The notes under the pieces: generated by a model
What the model saw: only the letters and a program-made list of their open reading frames with translations
Told to the model about the DNA's origin: nothing
Database searches by the model: none
In this document: positions 1 through 9,803 of the stretch, piece after piece
Position numbering within the stretch: position 1 is the stretch's first letter
Layout of the letters: every line of letters starts with the position of its first letter
Position numbers and translations under genes: made by a program
DNA from: Cristatella mucedo
Taxonomy: Eukaryota; Bryozoa; Phylactolaemata; Cristatellidae
NCBI GenBank assembly: GCA_009760855.2
Contig: WPIO01000055.1
Location: 1,817,501 to 1,847,500 of the forward strand
Reading direction: 5' to 3'
Length of the DNA stretch: 30,000 bases

Positions 1-219
1 AAGAATTATACTAGTTTAGCTCTGAAACTAAATCCATTGATTGTAGCCATGGAAACTAGCCCTGTGAACTAGCCAGTGGAAACTAGCCATAGGACGTTAA
101 TGTTCACCAGCTCTGCATCCGGTTTCTCTAGCATGTCTACTCGGGGTGACTACTTGAGTAATACCTTCTCGATGAGCCTCAGAAACCCTTCTTTATAAAT
201 AAGTTTATAACTGTGGCTT
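1..219. other. Unannotated sequence with short AACTAGCC repeats
   Basis: No gene is seen. Between about 45 and 105 a short unit ending in AACTAGCC occurs three times in imperfect tandem (GGAAACTAGCC, GTGAACTAGCC, GGAAACTAGCC). The rest looks like unique sequence. Confidence 0.5.
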
Positions 220-328
220 TCTATCTAATAATAATATTAATAGTAATAATAATAATAACAATAATAAAAGCACACTTGATAAAGCACTCTCAGATAAATC
301 AATCTCTTTCTAGATGCTTTACATTAAG
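220..328 (-). mobile_element. Solo LINE family-1 3' tail
   Basis: Read on the reverse strand, this has the family-1 LINE terminus: a TAAAGCATCTAGAAAGAG-like start, the loosely paired AGATTGATTTATCT, AGTGCTTTATCAAGTG, then an interrupted ATT tract. The same interrupted tract, preceded on the + strand by CTATCTAA, ends the copy at 19460-19585, so the two belong to one subfamily. Only about 100 bp remain, consistent with severe 5' truncation. Confidence 0.75.
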
Positions 329-984
329 GACTGATTATTTCCATATAAGACTTTTCATGGTTACTCTGGGAACTGGCAGTCAATACTAAATTCCCCTTAT
401 CACGGCACGGCTGCTGAATGCAGATGAAGATCTCTGGCAACACAGAGTGACACTCTGCGCTGCTTCAAATAGCCTGAACACTTTTGAAAGAGAACCGTCT
501 GCTGTCGGCACGCCAATCTACCAGGACAGGAGGAGCAATATGGGTTGCACGACGTCACACTTCTGATGGCTTCTGGTAGTGCCCCGCAAGGTCAAGGCTT
601 AGCCCCCTTCTGGAATGGGTGGACCTAACCCAGTGACACGTTTATCTGTCGGCCAAACTTCCATTAGCTAGGCCATAATCGGGACTTAGCCCAGTAGTAA
701 GGTACTTACACTTCATGATCCAGGTCATCCTTTTGACACCCGGAGCATTCCGTTGGAGCTGGTGTTGGATTCTTTGTTATATTGCGTGGATTAGCAGCCG
801 AAATACCGACCGCTAATTGTAATGCCTTGACGCCGTGGCTAGCGTCATGGGACAGAAAATCCAGCGTTCTCTGTTTACAGTACGTACAGCCTCGAGGCAA
901 GCTATGGAGTCATTGCCTGTAACGTTGCCATGGCCACAACACTTGTGCATGTACCTGCTTACACTGTGCCTGATGCTTTCGGAT
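329..984. other. Intergenic, nothing recognised
   Basis: Open frames on both strands here are under 70 codons, overlap each other and have no recognisable domain. No RNA gene or repeat was recognised. Confidence 0.5.
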
Positions 985-1091
985 GTTACCACCAATCGTT
1001 TGGAGTAATGCTTTCTATACAGAATCTGTAAAGTGCCTAGAGAGAGATTCAGTTCTCTGAAGGGTGCTATATAAACGTATCGTTATTTTTT
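985..1091 (+). mobile_element. Diverged LINE/SINE-type 3' end
   Basis: The sequence TGTAAAGTGCCTAGAGAGAG, then ATTCAGTTCTCTGAAGGG, GCTATATAAACG and a T-rich end match the 3' terminus of the family-1 LINE copies, in a GCTATATAA variant closer to the SINE A tail. The preceding 35 bp (TTACCACCAATCG...) align loosely with the TTACCATTCGATTGC part of the LINE 3' UTR. Confidence 0.65.
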
Positions 1092-1592
1092 GAGATTATA
1101 GTCTTTAAAAATGAGGCAACGTGAATTACTGGTAAGGAGCAGTACACCCCCCAACCCCCACGGGAGGGTGCACAAAGCAGCCAAGTGGCGGCCGAGACAC
1201 TGTTCCGACAGAGTTCGGCTACAGTAGCTCTATCGATTGATGAGTCGCGAGGCACACGAGTTCACATCGCAGTGGGGGAGGGGGCAGGGGGCAAGCTGCA
1301 TGGCAACTGCTGCAGATGCAGAGCAACGGCAGCAGGCACATTATATCAGGAGGGACAATTTCCAGTCTCCTACCGGCCGAATCCCGAACAGGCCGGCACG
1401 AGCCGATGTCCAATTGCGATTGCGTTTCAGATTTCTACTTCTCGATAGCCAGCACGAGGCCAATCATTAGGATCGTACCTTTTTTCCCGGTGCCCTTGCA
1501 CGTGTTTTGCGGCCACAGCCCCAACCAGCTCGCGGAGTGACTCGAGCAGCAGCCACCAGTGCATGTGCTGGAGCCAGCTGGTGAGCTCGAGC
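1092..1592. other. Intergenic, nothing recognised
   Basis: Short overlapping open frames on both strands show no domain. The C- and G-rich runs near 1147-1165 and 1275-1292 are simple composition. No RNA gene was recognised. Confidence 0.45.
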
Positions 1593-1680
1593 AGTGGGAG
1601 GAGGAGGAGGAGGAGGAGGAAGAGGAGGAGGAGGAGGAGGAGGAGGAGGAAGAGGAGGATGAGGAGGAAGAAGAGGAGGG
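1593..1680 (+). repeat. (GGA)n microsatellite
   Basis: Imperfect GAG/GGA trinucleotide array with occasional GAA and GAT interruptions, giving a purine-only strand. Apparent Arg/Lys-rich and Ser- or Leu-rich reading frames across it are artefacts of the repeat. Confidence 0.95.
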
Positions 1681-2127
1681 ACACATCGGTCACTCCTAGA
1701 GGGGCGCAGAGGGAATCTGGGCTGCCCCCTCCCTTGTGCTGGGCCGGGGCAGGAGGAGCAGGAGAGCCAAACTGGGCAGTCGAAGGAACGGGCAGCCTAC
1801 TTCCAGTCGATGAGCGACTGCGCCGGGTGCCACCGTCGAATGAACGCTGCTAGCAGACACTGCTGTGCAGGCCCGGCGGTGGCAGATTTTCATCGCTTGG
1901 GGTCTTGCCCCCAATGCGAAAATCCTGGCTGTGCCCACGGAAAGAATGGCTCGCTCTACGAATGGAATGGTCGTGCATAGTCTCAAGCGTCGTGCTCACT
2001 CCGGCTTGCAGCCTGGCAAGCTTGTGCACGGTGCAGCCGCAGGTCCATCTTCACCGACCTTCCTTAGATTAACCCGACGCTGAGAGGGAGCATTTTTGCA
2101 AACAAATTCATTTTACTAGTTCCCGTG
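1681..2127. other. Intergenic, nothing recognised
   Basis: GC-rich unique sequence. The open frames extend from the neighbouring GGA array and show no known domain. Confidence 0.45.
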
Positions 2128-2178
2128 ACACGACTGAGTTCTCCGAGAGGGCTATATCAAATGTATAATTATAATTAA
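2128..2178 (+). mobile_element. Short LINE 3'-tail fragment
   Basis: ACTGAGTTCTCCGAGAGG, GCTATATCAAATG, then an ATAATTATAATT end. This follows the order of the family-1 LINE terminus and is closest to the fragment at 9566-9644. It is very short, so the assignment rests on the box order. Confidence 0.55.
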
Positions 2179-2741
2179 CATTTCGGGTAATTGCCATTTT
2201 GATTGCTGCCGGCCAAGGCGGCGACACCTACGACGACGTCGGCCTGCAATTTTTGGCTGCCCAGTGCAGACGCTCTAGCCGTTGAGCTCTGTGGCAGACA
2301 TCGATTCTAGTGCTCTTAATGCTGAGCTCTAGAGCAGTATGTAACAAGTGTGCAGCGATGGAGCTTCGATGGAGGCAGCAGTCTATTTGTGCAGTTTGCG
2401 GGCTGGAATGTGCAACAGCAACAGTGTCACTGCTGCCAACCTCTTAAAAACGAGACATCCAAGGAATGAATGTTTCTGGCAAACGTCACACCTGCACGCT
2501 CACTCAGCCTTTACACACTGTGAGAATGTAAAGGCACAGTATTCAGGTAGCTGACTCAACTCGACAACCTCTGCACAGACAGATACCTTGCCACTGCCTG
2601 CCAGTGCAGCACTCAGGGGAAGCCCAGCAGAACTTGCCCTCACTAGACTCTGCTTTAAGCAAAATTAAGCACAGGAAAATTAGAACACAGTGAAAGCAAA
2701 GTGCATGGCCAATATCCAGATGCACTTAAGCAGCTGATCGA
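2179..2741. other. Intergenic, nothing recognised
   Basis: Unique-looking sequence without a supported gene. A 10-bp palindrome GCTCTAGAGC lies near 2326. Confidence 0.45.
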
Positions 2742-2795
2742 CAGAGAGAGAGAGGGCGAGAGAGAGAGAGAGAGAGAAAGAGAGAAAGAAAGAGC
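2742..2795 (+). repeat. (AG)n microsatellite
   Basis: An AG dinucleotide run with GGGCG and AAAG interruptions. It lies about 190 bp upstream of a CT run in the opposite sense on the same strand. Confidence 0.9.
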
Positions 2796-2894
2796 AACTC
2801 CAATCGTAGCCGAACAGTAATGTAACCAGACGATGTCAGAGGCTGTTGCTGAGCTTGTAGTCATGCCTTGCCGTGGCTGAGCAGGCTTAATTGT

Positions 2895-2980
2895 AGCTGC
2901 AGCTGCAGCAGCAGTTCCAGTAGCAGCAGCAGTAACCACAGAAACTGCTGCAGTGTGGTAGCAGCAGCAGTTGCTGCTGA
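2895..2980 (+). repeat. CAG/GCA-rich tract
   Basis: Interrupted GCA/CAG units, including AGCTGCAGCTGCAGCAGCAG and GTAGCAGCAGCAGTTGCTGC. The tract sits between the AG and CT arrays. Apparent poly-Ser frames here are not treated as coding. Confidence 0.85.
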
Positions 2981-2984
2981 AACG

Positions 2985-3107
2985 GTCTCTCTCGTTCTCT
3001 CTCTCACTCTCTGTCTCTCTCTGTCTCACTCTCTCTGTCTGTCTCTGTCTCTGTCTCTGTTTCTGCCTCCCTCTCTCTCTGTCTCTGTCTCTCTGTCTCT
3101 GTCTCTG

Positions 3108-3178
<71 letters not shown>

Positions 3179-3181
3179 GTC

Positions 3182-3238
<57 letters not shown>

Positions 3239-3240
3239 CT
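2985..3240 (+). repeat. (CT)n / (CTGTCT)n array
   Basis: About 255 bp of pyrimidine-rich dinucleotide repeat. TCTG-containing variants are concentrated in the upstream half and near the downstream end, around a pure CT core. Long Leu/Ser or Arg/Glu open frames across it are repeat artefacts. Confidence 0.95.
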
Positions 3241-3558
3241 CGATGCAGTGGCTGTAACTGATAGCTGCATCGGCCGGTCAGCCATAACTCTGCTTGCTTT
3301 AGGGGGTGAAGATGCTTTGTTATTTATTCTCCTTCCAGTCCAAAGGTGCCCTCTGGTTCCCATTGTCTTTCCAGCTTATACTGCTAATGGCATGTTTACC
3401 GAGCACCAGCATCTTCTCTCTAGCAAGCATCTGCTCATTGGCAGCAGCAGCTGCAGCACAGGGGTGAGTGAAAGAGGCAGTAACACGAACTCGTGTCGGC
3501 TGGCTGAGGCACTTGACACAAGGTTGCCATCACATCCCTGCTTGGCTTAATGAGCAGA
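3241..3558. other. Intergenic, nothing recognised
   Basis: Unique sequence with an open frame of 100 codons on the + strand (3248-3550) that has no recognisable domain and no codon-bias argument I can make. It may be chance. Confidence 0.4.
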
Positions 3559-3640
3559 AATAATATATATATATATATATATATATATGCATATATAACT
3601 ATATATTATTATATATTATTGAAGATATATATATATATCA
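3559..3640 (+). repeat. (TA)n microsatellite, interrupted
   Basis: Two AT-dinucleotide runs separated by ATATTATTATATATTATT sequence. Confidence 0.95.
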
Positions 3641-3658
3641 TAGGTGCATAACATTGTT

Positions 3659-3716
3659 TATGTGTGTGTGCGCGTGTGTGCCTGTGCGTGCGCTCGTGTG
3701 CGCGTATACACACAGG
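3659..3716 (+). repeat. GT/GC alternating purine-pyrimidine tract
   Basis: GTGTGTGTGCGCGTGTGTG followed by more GC/GT alternation, ending in GTATACACACA. This is the composition that favours Z-DNA. Confidence 0.85.
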
Positions 3717-3730
3717 TATTATATGAGAGA

Positions 3731-3881
<151 letters not shown>

Positions 3882-4002
3882 GCAAGATTGATAGAAAAGG
3901 ATTCATAGCAAGATGTAATGTATACATATGTACATTTATTCATGGATATATAATATCTACTTTGCAAAGGTGTGGTGTGTGCCTGTACCAATATGCCGCT
4001 AA

Positions 4003-4095
4003 ATACAATAATAATAATAATAATAACAATAAGGGTTTTTATCTTACCCCAAGAGAACCTAATCTCTATCAAAGTGCTTTGTACTTTAAGATAAG
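4003..4095 (-). mobile_element. LINE/SINE 3'-tail fragment
   Basis: On the reverse strand: AAAGCACTTTGATAGAG, ATTAGGTTCTCTTGGGG, a short linker and a terminal ATT tract. The CTTGGGG form is that of SINE A, whereas the ATT terminus is that of the family-1 LINE, so this copy is intermediate. Confidence 0.65.
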
Positions 4096-4290
4096 CAATA
4101 ACAAATGGGTGATACAAAGCAAGAAATTTTACTTAGACAAGCAGCAAAAAGCACACAAGAAGACACTCACAACCACTGGTTAATAGAAATCCTGATTACT
4201 AAGGTACACTCAGTCCTGAACGCGTAAGTAAAGTGCACAGGAAATCAACGTGTTCACTGGCACGTGGCGTGCTTTATGAAGTGTACCGCT

Positions 4291-4440
4291 TTAAAAAAAA
4301 AATATAATTCATTTGTATAGAACCCCAAGATAACTTAATCTCTATTCAGGCACTTCATAAATGCCTCGAGGCTCGAGCCCACGACCTCAGCCAGGCCTTG
4401 TTAGGGGCGAGCACCTTAACCGTTGCACCAAACCAGCTCA
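4291..4440 (-). mobile_element. tRNA-derived SINE, family A, copy 1
   Basis: On the reverse strand this begins GAGCTGGTTTGG with a Pol III A-box-like TGGTGCAACGGTTAAGG (4430-4414). A B-box-like GGGCTCGAGC follows (4380-4371). It then has AAGTGCCTGAATAGAGATTA, an AGTTATCTTGGGG variant, TATACAAATGAATTATATT and a poly-T/A end. A second copy with the same architecture lies at 14766-14918. The tRNA-type head and LINE-like tail mark a SINE moved by a partner LINE. Internal promoter activity is inferred from the boxes only. Confidence 0.85.
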
Positions 4441-4535
4441 ACGCTCTTGCCCTTAGTCGCTGCCTACACAGCTTTGTAACAAAACTGCACAAATGAAAGT
4501 TTACTCACACCGAGCAAAGGTTGTGTGGAATAACT

Positions 4536-4536
<1 letters not shown>

Positions 4537-4605
<69 letters not shown>

Positions 4606-4665
4606 GTATATATATATATATTTATTTACCTAGTTGTGCATATATATATATATATATATGTATCT
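4537..4665 (+). repeat. (TA)n microsatellite
   Basis: About 80 bp of TA with ATGTATA interruptions, then a second shorter TA run after the spacer TTTATTTACCTAGTTGTGC. Confidence 0.95.
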
Positions 4666-4708
4666 ATGTGTGTGTGTGTGTGTGTGTGCGTGCGCATGCG
4701 CATGCGCG
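4666..4708 (+). repeat. (GT)n ending in GCGCATGC repeats
   Basis: Uninterrupted purine-pyrimidine alternation. It ends in the perfect palindrome GCGCATGCGCATGCGC (4692-4707), which contains two overlapping matches to the NRF1 consensus YGCGCAYGCGCR (4691-4702 and 4697-4708). It may simply be microsatellite variation. Confidence 0.85.
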
Positions 4709-4827
4709 GACACGCTCGCGTGTACATAAGGTACGTCTACTGCAGTTGCTGGTCACGACGCTCCCGGGCTATCTGACAGGAGAGTTTGCTGCAAAGGGAA
4801 ATGCAATTGAATGGTGAATAAAATCCT

Positions 4828-4835
4828 CAGAGAGA

Positions 4836-4881
<46 letters not shown>
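4828..4881 (+). repeat. (AG)n microsatellite
   Basis: An AG run after AGAGAAGAGAAG. The preceding AATGCAATTGAATGGTGAATAA resembles the GCAATTGAATGGTGAG motif of the family-1 LINE 3' UTR on the reverse strand, so a LINE remnant may abut the array. Confidence 0.9.
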
Positions 4882-4888
<7 letters not shown>

Positions 4889-5403
4889 AGCAGCTAAAGA
4901 GAAATCGAAGCAGAAGAGGAGTATCAAGGTAAGAGACTTTGAGATAAGGAGCTGGTGCACAAGGATCTTGGTGAGAGATTGGGGCTGATTGCTTGTGCTT
5001 ACTGCATCATAGCTGTCACCGATAAAAGCCTACGGAGTAGATGCCGACATGACTGTGGTGCTATGACCTATGTCCTACTTTGCGCTCTTGCCCCAAGCTC
5101 CTCTGAACATGACAGAGGTGAAACACTATGAAAAGTTATTGTCTACTAATAATATAGCTAATTTGTAGTGTTCTTAGAGCTATAGTGGCATCACTAGATT
5201 TAGAGTTGGCAGCATTTTCAACCCATCACACATTTTATATTGAACTTCAGATGCAACAGCTCCAATTTTCTGTCAGCCCCAGCAATTCTGGCCTTTTTGG
5301 TGGGCTGTGTATGATTACCTGTGCGTAATTCAGTGCATACTACTAAACATGTGCCTACTAACCCACTGCTCTGAAAGATTTCTTGTGCACCTTTGCATGC
5401 TTG
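4882..5403. other. Intergenic, nothing recognised
   Basis: No open frame of note, RNA gene or repeat was recognised here. It may include more ancient upstream parts of the following LINE, but I cannot align it. Confidence 0.4.
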
Positions 5404-6032
5404 TCTAAGTATGATACCCTGCTGTCATGAATATGGCTGCAAGGCTAGTCTTTAAGTCCCAGCGGTTTGAGCTTGTGTCTCCTTTGCTGAAAGAGCTAGG
5501 ATGGTTGCTGGTTGAGCAAAGGATACAGAGCAAAGTTCTTACGTTGACCCAAAAGGCCCGCCACGGCTTGGCTCCTTCGTACCTAGCTGAACTGCTGCAT
5601 CAGTTTCAGCCTGTTCGCGCCCTCAGGTCCTGTGTGGACAATAAATTAGCTGTCCCATTCCTCCGCTTAAAGACAGTTGGCGACAGAAGCTTTAGCTCTG
5701 CAGGTCCTAGACTGTGGAGCTCACTTCCACAATTCTTATGCAACGACAACTACTCTCCTACTGCCGACTATGGCACATCTTTTTCAGCGGTCCTGAGCTG
5801 CTACTTCTATGCTACACACTACCTCAACTGCTCTCCTGACTCGGCTACGCTTCCCACTTTCTCTTTGTTGCAAGAGACGAAGTCTGCTGGCTACCGAATG
5901 CGTACCGAAAGCCGCTTAGGCTGTGAGTGTGCTATACATAACTCTCCTGCGTAACACCCACATAGTCTTTATGACTTTGTGGAGTTACAGACGGAGATAC
6001 ATTACATAACATTACATTATATTAACTCTTGG
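5404..6032 (+). mobile_element. LINE family 2, 5'-truncated copy
   Basis: A non-LTR retrotransposon 3' part that recurs at 27915-28425 and 28797-29275. It encodes the C-terminal tail of an L2/CR1/Rex1-type RT. It ends after CAGACGGAGATAC in a short ATTAC/CATTA tract (ATTACATAACATTACATTAT). That tail differs from the ATT tail of family 1. A family-1-type 3' end follows at once (6033-6137). Either that is a separate insertion or family 2 ends in it. Confidence 0.8.
5427..5954 (+). pseudogene. RT C-terminal domain fragment (LINE family 2)
   Basis: An uninterrupted frame of 175 codons. From the N terminus it shows MAARLV (family pattern QNAAARLV), LLKELGWLLVEQRI (pattern LHWLPVxxRI), KARHGLAPSYLAELL (pattern KALHGLAPSYLSDLL), LRLKTVGDRSFSSAGPRLWSSLP (pattern RLKTxGDRAFSxxAPKLWNSLP), then a Leu/Ser-rich end. 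These are hallmarks of the region downstream of the RT catalytic domain in L2/CR1-type LINEs. The catalytic RT and endonuclease parts are missing, so it is a 5'-truncated relic. The first ATG is only the first Met of the remnant. Upstream in-frame stops mark decay or truncation. Confidence 0.85.
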
Positions 6033-6137
6033 TCGTTGCTTCTCTTACAGCTAACTGTAAAGTGCCTGGATAGAGATTTAGTTCTCTTGGAGTGCTTCAC
6101 CAAGAATGCTATTATTATTATTATTATTATTATTATA
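6033..6137 (+). mobile_element. LINE family-1-type 3' tail with (ATT)n
   Basis: TTGCTTCTCTTACAGC, TGTAAAGTGCCTGGATAGAG, TTTAGTTCTCTTGGAG, TGCTTCACCAAG and (ATT)n. The order matches the family-1 3' UTR. It abuts the family-2 fragment directly. Confidence 0.75.
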
Positions 6138-6925
<788 letters not shown>

Positions 6926-7165
6926 AATTGACACTTCTACGGACGTGGTCTTGTTTTCTTAAGGTATGGGTGCTCTTCAATGCTGCCGCATTCCGTTACC
7001 ATCGTCCGTTACCTGCACTTGCATCGGTGCTGCCCGTTAGCCGAGCTCCAATGGCTTCAAGGGCTTGGCTGTTATTAGTAACGGTTTCATAATGACTGGC
7101 GCCATCGCGAGCGCTGAGTTTTTAAGTTTAAGTACATCAGTGCAGAAACAGCTACAAAGGGCTAG

Positions 7166-7190
7166 AAGCAATAATAATAGTAATAATGCA
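7166..7190 (-). mobile_element. Possible severed LINE tail (AAT)n
   Basis: AATAATAATAGTAATAATGCA resembles the start of the reverse-strand family-1 tails (AATAATGCACTTG at 19485). It lies just upstream of SINE B copy 1, whose other side continues with the matching LINE tail box (ATATAGCCCCCTCAGAGAAC). This suggests the tail was split by the SINE. Confidence 0.5.
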
Positions 7191-7355
7191 TTTGGTGAGC
7201 CGTAACGGCACACTAGGTGAGGCAGTTGCTTTTCACGACCTCGGACCCGAGGTCGTGCGTTCGAATCCTGCGATCCTTTATTGCCGCTGCTAGCTGTGGT
7301 GATAGCCGTAAAAGCTTTCTAGTCGCTATACAAAAAAGGCTTTTAAATCAGCTAG
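7191..7355 (+). mobile_element. tRNA-derived SINE, family B, copy 1
   Basis: The head has a tRNA-like arrangement ending in a strong B box GTTCGAATCC (7259-7268). Just before it is an 11-bp perfect inverted repeat with a 2-nt spacer (7234-7257). The family core follows: CGATCCTTTATTGCCGCTGC, then GTGATAGCCGT, AAAGC, CTATACAAA and AGGCTTTTAAATCAG. The same order occurs at 8830-8975, 14078-14250, 15072-15225 and 26355-26512. It is not a functional tRNA, as no acceptor-stem pairing is seen. Confidence 0.8.
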
Positions 7356-7362
7356 TACTTTT

Positions 7363-7942
7363 TTATATAGCCCCCTCAGAGAACTCAATCTTTTTCTGTG
7401 CACTTTAAATTTGCTACAAAGGAAATACGATCAAATGGTTAGTGGTAACATGCTCATTAAACAATAAGAATAACATGGTTAGGGGTGCCGTGCACAGGGT
7501 CAGCATGCAAGTTTGGTTAGTGGCAGCATGCACAGTATCAGCATGCATTAGCACATAAACGTCGAATCACAGGGACCCACTAAATACTGTCCTAAATAGA
7601 TGCGTGTTTAGTTTCTTTTTAAATGTGGACAAGACAGGAGATGTGACGCAAGTCGGGAGTGAGTGCCAGGCTTTGGGAGCATACGAACTACAGGCGCGGT
7701 CTCCAAAGGATTTGAGATTTGTACGAGGTATTGGTAAACTGTTGGATTCCGAAAAGCGGGTGATACGATGCTTGGCCTAACAGGGCCGTAGATCTGGGAG
7801 GTAGGCTGCAGCCAAAGGATGAAGGGACCTAAAAGTGAGCGACGAAACCTTAAAGTCGATGCGTTACGTGACTGGGAGCCAATGAAGGTCGGCGAGAAGT
7901 GGTGTGATGTTGCAGCTTCGACGCTCACTACAGACAAGCCCA
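7363..7942 (-). mobile_element. LINE family 1, 5'-truncated copy B
   Basis: On the reverse strand this runs from CTTGTCTGTAGTGAGCG through the RT C-terminal tail to the 3' UTR (two quasi-repeats of GCTGACxxTGTGCATG...CTAACC) and the GTTCTCTGAGGGGGCTATAT terminus. In the RT frame it has the segments [36 protein letters not shown] and FRTVFSGSL. At least two in-frame stops interrupt these, one after the WLPVT segment and one after a DLRPC segment. It is a dead copy, and a different frame happens to stay open for 109 codons (7937-7608). Confidence 0.85.
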
Positions 7943-8494
7943 GTTAAGTACTTAGCTGTCAACAAACGTAGCCAATAGTCAAAAGCATTGGAGAAGGCAA
8001 CTCGAGCTACGGGCGCACTCGCGACAGCTCATCCGGTGGCTATGACAGCAGCAGGCAGAAGGCGGGGAAGGGGCGGGAGGGGGAGCTGGTCGATCGACTG
8101 CAGAAACATTTGAACTTGGTTGGGCGGCAGTCATTAAGAGGAGCCAGCTTTTCTTGCTTCAGGCGAACAGTTTTTCGCACGTGCATGCGCAGACAGTGAA
8201 CGAAGGCGATCGCTGGTCATGCTGTGCGAAGGTGAAATAAAGCCGATGCGACGTTAAAAACAACAGGAGGTGCAAGGCAAACCATGCAAATCCACCCAGG
8301 AGTGAGGCCCGACGAGGAGGTTTAGGAGGAAGACGACGGTTTTGGAGGTCGCAATCGTGGTGGCAGTTCGTGGAAGACGATCAGGTAACTGAAACCTGTG
8401 GAATGGAGAACTTTTTTTTTTACATACGCGTAATGCAGTGGCTTAACAGTGTCGTGTACCGATAGATAGTCTGCGATTTCGGAGAGGACCGTCT
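7943..8494. other. Intergenic, nothing recognised
   Basis: Includes a G-rich patch near 8055-8085 (GGCGGGGAAGGGGCGGGAGG) that resembles stacked GC-box/Sp1-type motifs, but no gene start is supported. The remainder is unique-looking. Confidence 0.4.
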
Positions 8495-8508
8495 GTGCGC
8501 ACGCGCGC

Positions 8509-8573
<65 letters not shown>
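8495..8573 (+). repeat. (CG)n(GT)n tract
   Basis: GTGCGCACGCGCGCGCGTGT, followed by about 60 bp of pure GT. It is uninterrupted purine-pyrimidine alternation and so a classical Z-DNA-prone sequence. Confidence 0.95.
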
Positions 8574-8574
<1 letters not shown>

Positions 8575-8829
8575 CGCTGTCTGCGCATTATGACGACTCA
8601 TTTCGTGTTTTCTTAAAGACCTTGCCGCCCACGATCTCGGTGTCTCCCTAACGCAGACTTCATAATTTGGAGCATTATAACAGCTCAGCTAATCTGACAA
8701 GAGAGCAGATAACGGCAGGATGGTGGAAAGATGGCGACCGAGACGTCTTGAATCGATCGCAATGACAACTCGGCTCTGCATGGCGCGAGCATGCAAGAGA
8801 AGCGCAAAGGTTTGCCGACTCAGCAGCCG

Positions 8830-8975
8830 ACAGTTTACGTGGCGACAGGAGCGGCCGCAGCGGCTTTCAATCCCGCTTGCAGTGGGCAATAAAGAATTTT
8901 CTGCTGCATAACTCCAACCCACGTGATCTGGCTCGTGAAATGCAAGCCCCTCGCACCTGAGCTAAGACATGGGGG
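8830..8975 (-). mobile_element. Diverged SINE family B copy
   Basis: On the reverse strand: TTAGCTCAGGTGCGAGG (A-box-like), CAGATCACGTGGGTTGGAGT (degenerate B box), TTCTTTATTGCCCACTGCAAG, CGGGATTGAAAGCCG. These line up in order with the copies at 15072-15225 and 26355-26512. Substitutions are frequent and the 3' part is hard to follow. Confidence 0.6.
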
Positions 8976-9350
8976 GCGGGGGCACACTGCAGTTGTCGAC
9001 AGTGCGTCTGTTAAATCGTCGCGCTCACTAGCAGCTCACTTCAGCGAGACAGCGGACGTCTGCGAGGCCAAAAGCTCCATTCAAGGTCGTCAAGGATCGT
9101 CATTTGACGATGGATTATGTACGAGGCCTCTCGGGCCTTTATCTACCGAGGGGGATAGGAAAGTGTCCCGCTATTATGATCTTGAAAGTTGGCTGCTGAC
9201 TTCGAACTGGAGACCGCTGATGAAATAGCCCTGACAAGCAGGCCCATTTTTGCACCGCAACCTTTAGTTTCGTCCCCAGATTATTGTCTGACTTTCAACC
9301 TGGCCAGTAAGTATGGGAGAGAGAACCTGACTGGCGCTTTTTCTGTCCTT
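8976..9350. other. Intergenic, nothing recognised
   Basis: Open frames of 80-100 codons overlap here (8923-9228 and 9189-9434, +) but carry no known motif, and the second runs into a simple repeat. Confidence 0.4.
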
Positions 9351-9411
9351 TTGCCTTTCTCCTTCTCTTTCTCCTTCTCCTTTTTCTTCTCCTCCTTCTC
9401 CTCTGGTCTGC
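9351..9411 (+). repeat. (TTCTCC)n polypyrimidine tract
   Basis: Imperfect TTCTCC/CTTTCT hexamer units, pyrimidine-only over most of its length. Confidence 0.85.
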
Positions 9412-9565
9412 TTGTTAGTGAGTCATTTCGCTGAGGGTTAACTGTTTGTTATACGATTGTCAAGAGTATGCTTGAAGTATTCGCATCCCTACTGCGAGGC
9501 AGGTCGCTCATCGGCTGCTGCGAGGCTCATCGTGACTCAACGGCCAATGAGCCACGTCTAAAAGA

Positions 9566-9644
9566 AAAAGTTCCTAGGAAGTTGCCTAGGAAGAGATTGA
9601 GTTCTCCGATGACGCTATATCAAACGCATTATTATTATCATTAT
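9566..9644 (+). mobile_element. LINE 3'-tail fragment
   Basis: GCCTAGGAAGAGATTGAG, TTCTCCGATGACGC, TATATCAAACGCATT and (ATT)n. The box order is that of the family-1 terminus. It is preceded by a near repeat of CCTAGGAAG. Confidence 0.7.
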
Positions 9645-9803
9645 GAGAATCGTGCGACTTTAAAACAGGATCAGTGCGCATCGTTTGCTTGGAGAGCATG
9701 CTTCAAAAAAGATTAGCGTCTGTCACCTCTGAATACGGACACTCGTTACCATGCCGCTTTTCTCCCAGGCGTTCGACGCTGGCGTGCTCAGCATGCGACC
9801 GCA

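Noticed and set aside
8041-8090. G-rich GGCGGGGAAGGGGCGGGAGG as an Sp1-type promoter
   Set aside because: Short motif in isolation, with no CpG island, start or transcript evidence nearby.
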